Shown here: in pieces, positions 26,303 to 34,781 of the stretch
How the letters are laid out: every line of letters begins with the position of its first letter
Position numbering within the stretch: the stretch's first letter is position 1
Assembly: GCF_001428335.1 (NCBI RefSeq)
Contig: NZ_LMSG01000019.1
Span: 186,075 to 250,074, forward strand
Direction of reading: 5' to 3'
Length of the DNA: 64,000 nt
DNA from: Arthrobacter sp. Soil762
GTDB lineage: Bacteria > Actinomycetota > Actinomycetes > Actinomycetales > Micrococcaceae
Notes under the pieces: model-generated
Told to the model about the DNA's origin: nothing
Seen by the model: the letters and a program-made list of their open reading frames with translations, nothing else
Databases searched by the model: none
Position numbers and translations under genes: made by a program

Positions 26303-26953
26303 ATGAAGAAGACACTGACATTAATTGTGCTGACCGGCCTCATGCTGACGGGATGCAGTGGTACGCAGGCGTCATCAACGTCAACCGCTGTTGCAGTGGT
26401 TGCAGATGCTGTCACGGTTCCAGGCGTGCTGAGCCTGACTCTGGACAAAGCCACGGAGCAACTGGAAGATCTCGGGTTCAAGGTCGAAGCTGCGGACACT
26501 GCCGATGGCAAGTCCATCATCGTAAAGAAGAACTGGCAGGTGACGTCCCAAGACCCAACCGAAGGCGCACAGGTGGCAAAGGGATCCACCGTTCACCTAG
26601 GCGTCAAGAACCTTGAAAAGGCTGCGGCGGAAAAGGCCGCCGCTGATAAAGCCGCAGCTGACAAGGCTGCAGCAGAGGCGGCTGCTGCAGCAAAGGTTGT
26701 GGCGGACAAAGCTGCGGCAGATCAGGCAGCCGCGCAGCAGGTTGCAGCCCAGAAAGCAGCCGAGGCAGCCGCGCAGCAGACTGCCCAGCAGGCGGTCGTA
26801 AAGCCAGCACCCGTAGTCCAGGCACCAGCAGCCGTGTACTACGCAAACTGCACGGCGGCACGCGCAGCAGGTGCGGCGCCCATCTATGCCGGAACACCGG
26901 GATATGGGACGCACCTCGACAGAGACCGCGACGGAATCGGGTGCGATAAGTAA
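26303..26953 (+). CDS. PASTA-Excalibur lipoprotein
   Basis: A 216-residue lipoprotein: signal with lipobox L-T-G-C (Cys about 18), a PASTA-like domain ('VPGVLSLTLDKATEQLEDLG', 'SQDPTEGAQVAKGSTVHL'), a long Ala/Lys coiled coil (about 110-165) and an Excalibur motif ('ANCTAARAAGAAPIYAGTPG', 'DRDRDGIGCDK'). ATG 26303 follows a GGGGGAA ribosome site. The Excalibur end is nearly the same as that of the HNH protein, implying duplication of this domain between neighbours. Probably a cell-wall-associated, calcium-binding protein. Confidence 0.82.
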   Translation: MKKTLTLIVLTGLMLTGCSGTQASSTSTAVAVVADAVTVPGVLSLTLDKATEQLEDLGFKVEAADTADGKSIIVKKNWQVTSQDPTEGAQVAKGSTVHLGVKNLEKAAAEKAAADKAAADKAAAEAAAAAKVVADKAAADQAAAQQVAAQKAAEAAAQQTAQQAVVKPAPVVQAPAAVYYANCTAARAAGAAPIYAGTPGYGTHLDRDRDGIGCDK

Positions 26954-27159
26954 GCGAATCGGACGATTAATGCCGCGGAAACCTTTCCTCTGGAAGGTGT
27001 CCGCGGCTGTCGGCTTTAGTGCTGATCCAGGCCAGGGAGTGTTGAGCATGTTCAGCCGCATCACCGCGATGGACTTCCCCGTAACTGCACGAGTAGCCGA
27101 ACTGGGGCACTTTGACATGGACACGCCGCGGTTTGAGCCGTTTCGGGGCCAGGTCACCG

Positions 27160-28818
27160 TCAATGTGGCCCACGACGGCGCCCCGCTGACGGCGAACGCT
27201 GCACTTTAGGCCACACCGCGCCAGCCGGAGCCTGAACGGGCAAATTGCGGGCGGCATCAGCCCGCACTCTGGCGAGAAGCCACACCGTCCGCGGGACAGG
27301 GCAAAGGATGGCCAGCACGAGCACAGGCACCAGAAAAATGCCGACGTCGGGAAACTGGCGGATGATCACAAACAAGTGGGTGTCGAACCGGGCGGGGGCG
27401 TAGCTGAGGCACAGCCAGAGGGCGAACGCGTCGAGGGCGAGAGCAGCAACTCCCCAAACCAGAAGCACCCAGCGCTTCCGGGACGGAGCACGCCGCCGAA
27501 GCAAAAACCGCAGCACCAGCCACAGGCTCAGCAGCTCCGTCAGAAGCAGGGCCAGGGCCACCGCCCAGCTGTAACGCTGCAGCCAGTCCTCGAACACCAC
27601 CGCCGGCACGGGGGACTGCCCGTGGAGGATCCGCAGGACGTTGGTGTCGATGGCCTTGAGCCGCGACGGGGCGGCGGTGTCATTGCCGTTGATGACCAGG
27701 GCGACGCCAAGGCCGGACTCCGGAACCATGGCCAGGTAGGTGTGGCTGTTGCCCCATTCGCCCTGATGCTCCAGGAGCAGCGGCAAGTCCGCTTCCTGGA
27801 CGGCCGGTGCTGCGGGATCGGCGGATTCCACCAGCGGCCGGGTGAACCACCCCATGGCGTACCGCTTGGACCCGTCCACCTGCACCCCCGGCTCGAACAT
27901 CGCCGCCACGCTCTCGGGCCGGAGGATTTGGGCACCGCCGTACCGTCCGCCGTCGAGCAGTGCGATCAGCTGGTGGCCGATGTCCTCCGCCGACGCGTAC
28001 AGCGTGGACGACGGCATGCCGGTGGTGGGTGCGGGCACGTCGGTCTGGCGCCAGAACGAGCCGAACCACAGCGAGTAGCCGGCGGCCGCATTGTCCGCGC
28101 GGGCGGCAGCCTGCGTGGGATGGCTGTGGGCCATCTCCAGCGGCCCAAAGACGTGCTGCTCCAAGTAGTCACCGAAAGGCTGGCCGGAGACTGTCTGCAC
28201 CAGGAGGCCCAGGATGTTGAAGTTGGCGCTGGCGTAGTGGAAGGCCTCGCCCGGTTCGCCGGCCAGCGGGGAACCGGCCAAGGCCCGGACCCCTTCCTCG
28301 AGAGCCTCCGGGCCCTGCGCGTCGGAGGCTTCGAAGGCCGTGTCCTTGGATGACATGCCGCTGGCCTGGTGGAGCAGATGGCGGACTGTGATGGCTTGCG
28401 AGCGACTGTCGTCCAGCGTGAACCAGGGCAGGTAGGTCTGCACCGGCGCATCCAGCCGCAGGCGGCCGGCCTCCACCTGCTGCATCACGGCGATGGCGGT
28501 GACGGACTTGCTGGTGGAGGCCAGCAGCACCGGCGTCTGGGCGGTCATCGGGCGCCCGGAGTCGTCGGCGCGTCCGAATGCGGCGGAGTGCACGTGGACG
28601 CCGTCCCGGACGACGGCGATGGCGGCGCCCGGAATCCCGAGGGTGTCCAGTTGCTCCCGAAGGAAGGTGTCCAGCGCGTCGTAGGTCTGCTCGGGGCTCG
28701 CGGGTCCCGTGGCCAGCAGGCCGGCAGGTGACGGTGCCGGTGTGGTGGCGCCGCCGAGGATCCCCACGGTCAGGAAGCACAACAGGAGACAGCGCGCTGA
28801 CCAGGAAATAGCTCGCAT
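27160..28818 (-). CDS. beta-lactamase-family serine hydrolase, membrane-anchored
   Basis: A 552-residue protein. A signal peptide (1-24) precedes a class C beta-lactamase/esterase domain with the catalytic S-x-x-K 'STSK' at 101-104 and the Tyr motif 'YASANFN' (Y-x-N type, Y-A-S here). The C-terminal part has about four membrane helices (near 425-530). Such proteins act as esterases or peptidases on cell-wall or exogenous substrates rather than as true beta-lactamases. ATG 28818 is the only good start. Its 3' end reaches 27160 with little gap. Confidence 0.85.
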   Translation of the reverse strand: MRAISWSARCLLLCFLTVGILGGATTPAPSPAGLLATGPASPEQTYDALDTFLREQLDTLGIPGAAIAVVRDGVHVHSAAFGRADDSGRPMTAQTPVLLASTSKSVTAIAVMQQVEAGRLRLDAPVQTYLPWFTLDDSRSQAITVRHLLHQASGMSSKDTAFEASDAQGPEALEEGVRALAGSPLAGEPGEAFHYASANFNILGLLVQTVSGQPFGDYLEQHVFGPLEMAHSHPTQAAARADNAAAGYSLWFGSFWRQTDVPAPTTGMPSSTLYASAEDIGHQLIALLDGGRYGGAQILRPESVAAMFEPGVQVDGSKRYAMGWFTRPLVESADPAAPAVQEADLPLLLEHQGEWGNSHTYLAMVPESGLGVALVINGNDTAAPSRLKAIDTNVLRILHGQSPVPAVVFEDWLQRYSWAVALALLLTELLSLWLVLRFLLRRRAPSRKRWVLLVWGVAALALDAFALWLCLSYAPARFDTHLFVIIRQFPDVGIFLVPVLVLAILCPVPRTVWLLARVRADAARNLPVQAPAGAVWPKVQRSPSAGRRRGPH

Positions 28819-28869
28819 GCCCGCACCTGCACTTCGGCTGACCGTCCCTTCACGGTATGGCCTGGCCAG

Positions 28870-28949
28870 GTGGAAAACAATGCATCCCTGCCTCGGCGTG
28901 GGGGAGTACGACGGCGGCGCCCGGATTGGGTGGCGACGGTCGCCTCACG
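28870..28949. repeat. dispersed palindromic repeat, family R (long copy 2)
   Basis: AATGCATCCCTGCC plus the core GTACGACGGCGGC and arms GCGCCCGG...GGTGGCGACG. The extended left part (AATGCATCC) is shared only with copy 4 at 34350-34435. It lies in the divergent gap before the methyltransferase. Confidence 0.75.
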
Positions 28950-29010
28950 TGCCCCGGCCGGGCGGCGGGTGGCGATTATGGCACACCTGTATCCTGACAA
29001 TGCAGGTTGA

Positions 29011-30354
29011 ATGGTTCCAGCAGCCATCAACCAAGCGCGGTTCGCGGCCGGAAGACGGTCCGGAATCTTGGGCCGTCGCCTTCCACGTCGTGGAATCACC
29101 GCCGCAATCGTCACTCTCCGATCGGCCCCCGGACTCTTGGAATGGATCTATATCACTACCGACACACCAGCTCCCGTGGGAATCCCGACGTCGGCCCCCG
29201 ATCCGGCGCGCGCAGCTGCGGTGGATGATCCCGCCGTCGTGACCTGGGTCGAGGCTGGTGAGAGCATGACCGCTCGATGGCGTTCGGCGAACGGCAGGCC
29301 GGCGCCGACGCGCGTCGAAGTGGTCACCGACTCCCTCACGGCCGATGAGGCGAACCGGATGGCGTCACAGGGGATCGCGATGCTCTGGCACGGTGACTTC
29401 CACAACGCACGGCAGATCCTCAACGCCATGGACCGGCGGGTAGGCGCCGGAAAGAAGATCGCAGGAACTCCGGCCGAAAAGTTCTATCGGCATCGCCAGT
29501 CCCGCTCGCACCGTGCGCGCATTCTCGGCCTGCTGCTGATTCCTCTTGATCCGGGCCCGGTGGTGCCGCTGCGCCGCGCACCGGATATCCGGGAGGCCGC
29601 CGCTGAAGCGTATGGCGATATCGGCGAACCTTCCGTTGTGTCCCTGCATGAGCTTGTCGGGGCAATTGGCGCCCACGAGTGGCGACGGAATGGCGTCTAC
29701 GTCGATGCCCTGCAGGGCCGCATCCACCCGCACTATGGCACGTTCTTCCCCACCCGGAGTGAGTATGTGGATCTCGTGGCCGCCGCGCCGCTGCCCTCTG
29801 ACACGCTGGCGTTCGACGTCGGAACAGGTACCGGGGTGCTCGCGGCCGTCCTCGCCCGCCGTGGCGTCCACCGCGTGGTGGCGACGGACAATGAACCGCG
29901 TGCCATCGCCTGCGCCGGTGAGAATTTCCGGAACCTCGGTGTCCAGGACCGTGCTGAGGCCGTCCTGACCGACATGTTCCCGCCCGGACGGGCACCGCTC
30001 GTTGTGTGCAACCCGCCCTGGATTCCGGCCACGCCGCATTCCACCCTGGACAGCGCCGTCTACGACCCCGGCAGCAGGATGCTGTTCCGCTTCCTGAACG
30101 AACTCTCCGACCATCTGGAGCCGGGCGGTGAGGGCTGGCTTGTCCTTTCCGACCTGGCCGAGCACCTTGGCCTGCGGTCGCGTGACGATCTGCTGGCGGC
30201 CATCAACGCGGCTGGGCTGAAGGTGGTGGAACGGCTCGACACCAAGCCGACGCATCCGAAGGCATCGGACCGCGACGATCCTCTGTTCGAGGCGCGCACG
30301 GCCGAGGTCACGTCCCTGTGGCGGCTTGTTCCCCGGGCAGTCACAGGCTTCTGA
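29011..30354 (+). CDS. class I SAM methyltransferase, PrmC/HemK-like
   Basis: A protein of up to 447 residues. The C-terminal half is a Rossmann methyltransferase: motif I 'LAFDVGTGTGVLAAVLARRG', acid 'VVATDNEPRA', and the signature 'VVCNPPWIP' (N-P-P-W) of N-methylating enzymes acting on glutamine or adenine. The N-terminal half ('GIAMLWHGDFHNARQILNAM') is a family-specific domain. ATG 29011 is the longest start; family-like sequence seems to begin near 'EWIYITTDTPAP', so TTG 29137 is an alternative. The target molecule is unknown. Confidence 0.78.
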   Translation: MVPAAINQARFAAGRRSGILGRRLPRRGITAAIVTLRSAPGLLEWIYITTDTPAPVGIPTSAPDPARAAAVDDPAVVTWVEAGESMTARWRSANGRPAPTRVEVVTDSLTADEANRMASQGIAMLWHGDFHNARQILNAMDRRVGAGKKIAGTPAEKFYRHRQSRSHRARILGLLLIPLDPGPVVPLRRAPDIREAAAEAYGDIGEPSVVSLHELVGAIGAHEWRRNGVYVDALQGRIHPHYGTFFPTRSEYVDLVAAAPLPSDTLAFDVGTGTGVLAAVLARRGVHRVVATDNEPRAIACAGENFRNLGVQDRAEAVLTDMFPPGRAPLVVCNPPWIPATPHSTLDSAVYDPGSRMLFRFLNELSDHLEPGGEGWLVLSDLAEHLGLRSRDDLLAAINAAGLKVVERLDTKPTHPKASDRDDPLFEARTAEVTSLWRLVPRAVTGF

Positions 30355-30668
30355 ACAGCCGGTTTCTGAACGGGTTTCTCACCGAATCCCATTGCTGTGC
30401 CCGGGCGGCGGTGCCAAGATGGTCGGAGTACCTAAACGAGCCGGAATGACCCATGGGACAGGACCTAACGCAGGGCGCTTTCCCCACGATCGGACCTCCG
30501 GCTCTTCTCGACAGCCCGGCACGATTGCCGGACACTTGGGCTTCGCCATCGAGGTGTGTCCAACGCCAAAGACGGCGCCATCCGTCGGTGGCGTGTGACC
30601 TCCATCGGAGGAACCAAAGTGTCTGTATGCCAGCTGATGGGCCCCTTCAATCTGGAGGTGGGGCAGCC
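30355..30668. other. 314-base intergenic region before MFS gene
   Basis: No gene, tRNA or strong hairpin found. The open frame that covers it is compositionally unlike protein, and the ribosome site GGAGG belongs to the MFS start at 30669. Confidence 0.4.
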
Positions 30669-32168
30669 ATGACCCAGCAACCTCTCAAGAAACGCCGTCT
30701 CCGCGTTTCAGACGTCAATGTTGTTAACCACCGGACCCTCAGGAAAGCGCTCGGCGGGACCATCGTCGGCAACACGATGGAATGGTACGACGTCGGTGTG
30801 TTCGGTTATCTGATCACCACCATGGGGCCGGTGTTCCTGCCGGAAGCCGACAAAGCCGTGCAGAACCTGTTCCTGCTGGGAACCTTCGGAGCCACGTTTA
30901 TCGCCCGGCCCCTGGGTGGCGTCTTTTTCGGCTGGCTTGGCGACAAGATCGGCCGCCAGAAGGTCCTTGCAATGACCTTGATGCTCATGGCCGCGGCGAC
31001 CTTCGCCGTCGGTCTCCTTCCGGGGTACTCGGTGCTGGGCATCTGGGCTGCCGTGCTGCTGGTGATCACCAAGCTGGTGCAGGGCTTTTCCACCGGCGGC
31101 GAGTACGCAGGCGCCACGACGTTCGTCAGTGAGCACTCCCCGGACCACCGCCGCGGCTTCTTCGCCAGCTTCCTGGACATGGGCAGCTACCTGGGCTTTG
31201 CCATCGGTGCAGCTCTGGTGTCCGGTCTCCAGCTGACCCTGGGCCAGGCCGAGATGGAGGCCTGGGGCTGGCGGATTCCGTTCCTGATCGCCGGGCCCCT
31301 CGGCATCATCGCGATCTACTTCCGGATGAAAATTGAGGAGTCTCCCGCGTTCCAGGCAACCCTCGAGGCAGAGGCCGAAGTGGCCAGGCATCCCGAAACC
31401 GGTGAGGTGCTCGGCCCCATGGGCCCGGTGGGGATCTTCAAGGCCTACTGGCAGAGGATAGTGCTGGCCATGATCCTCGTGGCGGCTGCCAATACGGTGG
31501 GCTACGCCCTGACGTCCTACATGCCCACGTACCTGACCACCAACAAGGGGTACGACGAGATCAACGGGACTCTCCTGACCATCCCGGTCCTGGTGGCCAT
31601 GTCCCTGTGCATCCCGCTGACAGGTCATCTCTCGGACCGGATCGGCCGCCGCCCCGTGCTGTGGATCGGTGCGATCAGCACGGTGGTGCTCTCGCTCCCC
31701 GCGTTCATTCTGATCGATATCGGAAGCATTCCGGCCACGCTCACCGGTCTTGCCCTGGTGGCCTTCCCGGTCACGTTCTACGTTGCCAATCTCGCCTCGG
31801 CGCTGCCGGCACTGTTCCCCACGGCCCATCGCTACGGGGCCATGGGCATCGCCTACAACTTCGCGGTGGCGATTTTCGGGGGCACCACGCCGTTCATTAT
31901 TGCGAGCCTGATCCAGCTGACGGGCAACGACATGATGCCCGCGTACTACCTCATGGCCACCTCGGCAATCGCTGCGGTCACAATTTACTTCCTGCCGGAA
32001 TCCGCCCGGAGGCACCTGCCCGGGTCAATGCCCAGCGTGGATTCGGACAGAGCTGCCCGCGAACTGGTGGCAACCCAGGACGATAACCCCATGCTGGACA
32101 TGGACACGCTGCCCTTCGGCACCAGCTATGAGGCCGCTAGGGCGGCGCACGCGGGACCCGAAAAATAG
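30669..32168 (+). CDS. MFS transporter, metabolite:H+ symporter (ProP/ShiA-like)
   Basis: A 499-residue 12-helix carrier. The family signatures are 'GGTIVGNTMEWYDVGVFGYL' at the first helix, 'RPLGGVFFGWLGDKIGRQK' between helices 2 and 3, 'LVQGFSTGGEYAGATTFVSE' and 'LTGHLSDRIGRRPVLW'. These carriers move compatible solutes, proline, betaine, shikimate or organic acids. ATG 30669 follows GGAGG. The related carrier at 56543 lies in the catabolic cluster. Substrate not determined. Confidence 0.88.
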   Translation: MTQQPLKKRRLRVSDVNVVNHRTLRKALGGTIVGNTMEWYDVGVFGYLITTMGPVFLPEADKAVQNLFLLGTFGATFIARPLGGVFFGWLGDKIGRQKVLAMTLMLMAAATFAVGLLPGYSVLGIWAAVLLVITKLVQGFSTGGEYAGATTFVSEHSPDHRRGFFASFLDMGSYLGFAIGAALVSGLQLTLGQAEMEAWGWRIPFLIAGPLGIIAIYFRMKIEESPAFQATLEAEAEVARHPETGEVLGPMGPVGIFKAYWQRIVLAMILVAAANTVGYALTSYMPTYLTTNKGYDEINGTLLTIPVLVAMSLCIPLTGHLSDRIGRRPVLWIGAISTVVLSLPAFILIDIGSIPATLTGLALVAFPVTFYVANLASALPALFPTAHRYGAMGIAYNFAVAIFGGTTPFIIASLIQLTGNDMMPAYYLMATSAIAAVTIYFLPESARRHLPGSMPSVDSDRAARELVATQDDNPMLDMDTLPFGTSYEAARAAHAGPEK

Positions 32169-32170
32169 CG

Positions 32171-32214
32171 CGGGAGTACGACGGCGGCGCCCGGGTTGGG
32201 CGCCGACGGTCGCC
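32171..32214. repeat. dispersed palindromic repeat, family R (copy 3)
   Basis: GGGAGTACGACGGCGGCGCC, loop GGGTT, GGGCGCCGACGGTCGCC: the clearest hairpin of the family. It lies between convergent MFS and SRPBCC reading frames and could terminate both. Confidence 0.8.
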
Positions 32215-32643
32215 TTAGGTGTACATGAGTGAGCCGGGCGTGGTGAGCTTTTCGCCGGTTTCCAGCCAGGTTTTGAGGCCGGAGAGGATCATGGGCCAGC
32301 CGCCGTAGAGCTGGTCGATGGCGCCTTCGCGTAGCTGGTCGTGGGTGACGGTCAGATGGCAGGAATCGCCCACGGGTTCGATCTCCCTGGTGACGCGGGA
32401 GGTGCCCTCCTCCTTGACGTCCTCGCCCCAGAGCGCGCGCATGGTCTGGACGAGTTTGCGGGGCGGGTCGACTTCGAGGATTTCGCCCTCGGCCAGGAGC
32501 TGGCCGCTGGCTTTGGCGTTGCCCATCTCGAAGCGGCCGCCCGGTTTCCACTCGGCGGTGAAGGTGTTGCCGAACTGGTAGTTGCCGCGGATCTCGCTGG
32601 TGGTGATGGCTTCCCAGAGCCGTGCCGGCGTGGTCTTGACCAC
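32215..32643 (-). pseudogene. 5'-truncated duplicate of SRPBCC domain gene
   Basis: This encodes only the C-terminal SRPBCC (AHSA1-like) domain and is closely similar along its length to 36062-36490, where the same domain is fused to an ArsR domain. The similarity starts abruptly at the codons for 'KTTP', and the upstream ArsR part and natural start are missing. A GTG at 32643 could start a 142-residue protein, but no ribosome site is visible. Both copies share the identical end 'GSLMYT'. I treat it as a partial duplication. Confidence 0.65.
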
Positions 32644-32794
32644 CGCTCATCGCGGATTTCCTACCGCTCGGCGCACGATTAGTTCGCTTGCTGATGATTT
32701 GCACCATGATTGCCGGAGGCGCCGGCCCGTGTTGGGGGCCATTCGCCTCCAGATCTTTGGACACCGACGTCTTACGACGCGCAAGGGAGCGACG

Positions 32795-34189
32795 ATGGGC
32801 TGGCTGGACCGTGAACGAACTATTGCCCCACCGGGATTCAACCGCTGGCTCGTGCCGCCCGCGGCGCTCGCCGTGCACCTCTGCATCGGCCAGGCCTACG
32901 CCACGAGTGTCTACAAGACGGCGCTGGTCAAGCATTTTGATGCCAGCCTTACTGAAATCGGTATGATCTTCTCGATCGCCATCGTGATGCTGGGCCTGTC
33001 GGCTGCGGTCATGGGCACCTGGGTTGACAAGAACGGCCCGCGCAAGGCGATGTTCGCCTCGGCCATGTTCTGGGCCGGCGGCTTCCTGATCGGGTCGGTC
33101 GGCATCTTCACGAACCAGCTGTGGCTGGTCTACCTCGGCTACGGCTTCATCGGCGGAATCGGCCTGGGCATCGGCTACATCTCGCCGGTGTCAACCCTGA
33201 TCAAGTGGTTCCCGGACAGGCCAGGCCTCGCCACCGGCATGGCCATCATGGGATTCGGCGGCGGCGCGCTGATCGCAAGCCCCGTATCCACGGCCCTGCT
33301 CAAGCTGTACGACCCGAACTCCGGTGCCACTGGGTGGGTGGCAAGCGGCGATGCCGTGGGCAAGCTCTTCCTGTCCCTCGCCGTCGTCTACCTCGCGTAC
33401 ATGCTCTTTGGCGCCTTCACGATCAAGGTCCCGGCCGAAGGCTGGCAGCCGGCAGGGTTTGACGCCGCCAAGGTCAAGGCCGCCAAACTGGTCACAACGG
33501 AGAATGTCTCGGCCCAGAACGCGGTTAAGACCAGGCAGTTCTGGCTGGTCTGGATTGCGCTGTTCTGCAACGTCACGGCGGGCATTGGCATTCTGGAACA
33601 GGCCGCGCCGATGATCCAGGACTTTTTCCGCAGATCCGACGGCACGTCGCTTGTCAGCGCCGCCGTGGCCGCCGGCTTCGTTGGGCTGCTCTCCATCGGC
33701 AACATGGCCGGGCGCTTCGCCTGGTCCGCCACCTCCGACGTCACCGGCCGAAAGCGCATCTACATGGTGTATCTCGGCGTCGGCGCCGTCCTCTATGCGG
33801 TGCTGGCGCTGGTCGGTTCCACCGCCACCGTCCTTTATGTGGCGCTCGCGTTTGTGATCATTTCTTTCTACGGCGGCGGCTTCGCCACGGTCCCGGCCTA
33901 CCTCCGGGATCTCTTCGGGACCTTCCAGGTGGGCGCCATCCACGGCCGGCTGCTGACCGCCTGGTCCGCCGCCGGCGTGGCCGGGCCGCTGATCGTCAAC
34001 GCCTTCCTGGACGCCCAGGGCAAGCCCGGTCAGCTGAACGCCGTGTCCTACCAGCCGGCGCTGCTGACCATGGTGGTGCTGCTGGTGATCGGTTTCCTGG
34101 CCAACCTGCTGGTGAAGCCGGTAGACGCACGATTCCACGAACCCCGCCCCGACCGCGGACGGGCATACGAACCTGCCATGGAGGCCTGA
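32795..34189 (+). CDS. OFA-type MFS transporter (oxalate/formate antiporter family)
   Basis: A 464-residue 12-helix carrier of the oxalate:formate antiporter family. The features are 'ALAVHLCIGQAYATSVYKT' in helix 1, 'GGIGLGIGYISPVSTLIKWF' with 'PDRPGLATGMAIMGFGGGA', and a central loop of about 60 residues. These carriers exchange mono- or dicarboxylates. ATG 32795 follows GGGAG; the frame extends to 32582 over a region without coding character. Followed one base later by its small subunit gene. Confidence 0.88.
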   Translation: MGWLDRERTIAPPGFNRWLVPPAALAVHLCIGQAYATSVYKTALVKHFDASLTEIGMIFSIAIVMLGLSAAVMGTWVDKNGPRKAMFASAMFWAGGFLIGSVGIFTNQLWLVYLGYGFIGGIGLGIGYISPVSTLIKWFPDRPGLATGMAIMGFGGGALIASPVSTALLKLYDPNSGATGWVASGDAVGKLFLSLAVVYLAYMLFGAFTIKVPAEGWQPAGFDAAKVKAAKLVTTENVSAQNAVKTRQFWLVWIALFCNVTAGIGILEQAAPMIQDFFRRSDGTSLVSAAVAAGFVGLLSIGNMAGRFAWSATSDVTGRKRIYMVYLGVGAVLYAVLALVGSTATVLYVALAFVIISFYGGGFATVPAYLRDLFGTFQVGAIHGRLLTAWSAAGVAGPLIVNAFLDAQGKPGQLNAVSYQPALLTMVVLLVIGFLANLLVKPVDARFHEPRPDRGRAYEPAMEA

Positions 34190-34190
34190 G

Positions 34191-34334
34191 ATGAGCACCG
34201 CACACACGCCCGGCCCGCAAACATCCGTGAAAGTGTCCACCGGCCAGCTTGCAGCCGCCTGGGCGCTTGTGGGCCTCCCGCTGGCCTACGGGGTCTATCA
34301 GACCCTGACCCGCGTGGCTGCCCTGTTCGGCTGA
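34191..34334 (+). CDS. MFS transporter small subunit
   Basis: A 47-residue peptide, ATG 34191 to TGA 34334, starting one base after the OFA carrier stop. It has one membrane helix, 'LAAAWALVGLPLAYGVYQTL', preceded by a polar N-terminus. Small single-helix proteins of this kind are regularly encoded directly after OFA-family carriers, so it is most likely an accessory subunit of the preceding transporter. Confidence 0.75.
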   Translation: MSTAHTPGPQTSVKVSTGQLAAAWALVGLPLAYGVYQTLTRVAALFG

Positions 34335-34349
34335 TCCATGGCGGAAGGG

Positions 34350-34435
34350 TGTGTAGGTGAAACGCAATGCATCCAGGCAGGGCGTGGGCGGGTACGACGG
34401 CGGCAGCCGGGTTGGGTGCCACGCGTCGCCTGACG
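34350..34435. repeat. dispersed palindromic repeat, family R (long copy 4)
   Basis: AATGCATCCAGGCAGGGCG, then GGTACGACGGCGGC and GGGTTGGGTGCC. It shares its extended left half with copy 2 (28870-28949). It lies just after the transporter small subunit. Confidence 0.75.
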
Positions 34436-34440
34436 GTGAG

Positions 34441-34491
34441 GTGAAGATCGTGAACATTTCAGAAATGGCGGTGAATGTTCACTATCTTCAC
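34441..34491. promoter_or_regulatory. long palindromic operator upstream of hipBA
   Basis: Two nested inverted repeats: GTGAAGATCGTGAACATT (34441-34458) against AATGTTCACTATCTTCAC (34474-34491), 17 of 18 arm positions paired, 15-base spacer. TATGGT at 34512-34517 ends 6 nt before the hipB ATG. This is a typical HipB autoregulatory site. Confidence 0.8.
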
Positions 34492-34523
34492 CATTTGATT
34501 CTCATGCCTGCTATGGTGAATAT

Positions 34524-34781
34524 ATGGAACATCCGGCTGAAACTCCGTTCTTCCGCGCCGTGGATTCGAAATCCTTTGGCGCTTCGGTCCGTAGCGCCCG
34601 TCAGGAGCGGAAGCTGACGCAGAGCGGCTTGGCCGAGCTCATCAACGCGAGCCGTCACACCATCGTCCGCCTGGAACAGGGCGAGAATGTTTCTTTGGAG
34701 ACGGCCATCGCGGCGGTACGGGCCCTTGAACGGGACATTGCCCTTATTCCGCGGTTTTCACGTTTGGACGTCAAGCAGTGA
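34524..34781 (+). CDS. hipB: HipB-like antitoxin (XRE helix-turn-helix)
   Basis: An 85-residue DNA-binding protein: the HTH spans about residues 22-75, with 'KLTQSGLAELINASRHTIVR' as helices 2-3. It precedes hipA with a four-base overlap (34778-34781), the standard antitoxin-toxin order. It should neutralise HipA and repress the operon through the large palindrome just upstream. ATG 34524 has no ribosome site but lies 6 nt after TATGGT, so it is probably leaderless. Confidence 0.88.
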   Translation: MEHPAETPFFRAVDSKSFGASVRSARQERKLTQSGLAELINASRHTIVRLEQGENVSLETAIAAVRALERDIALIPRFSRLDVKQ

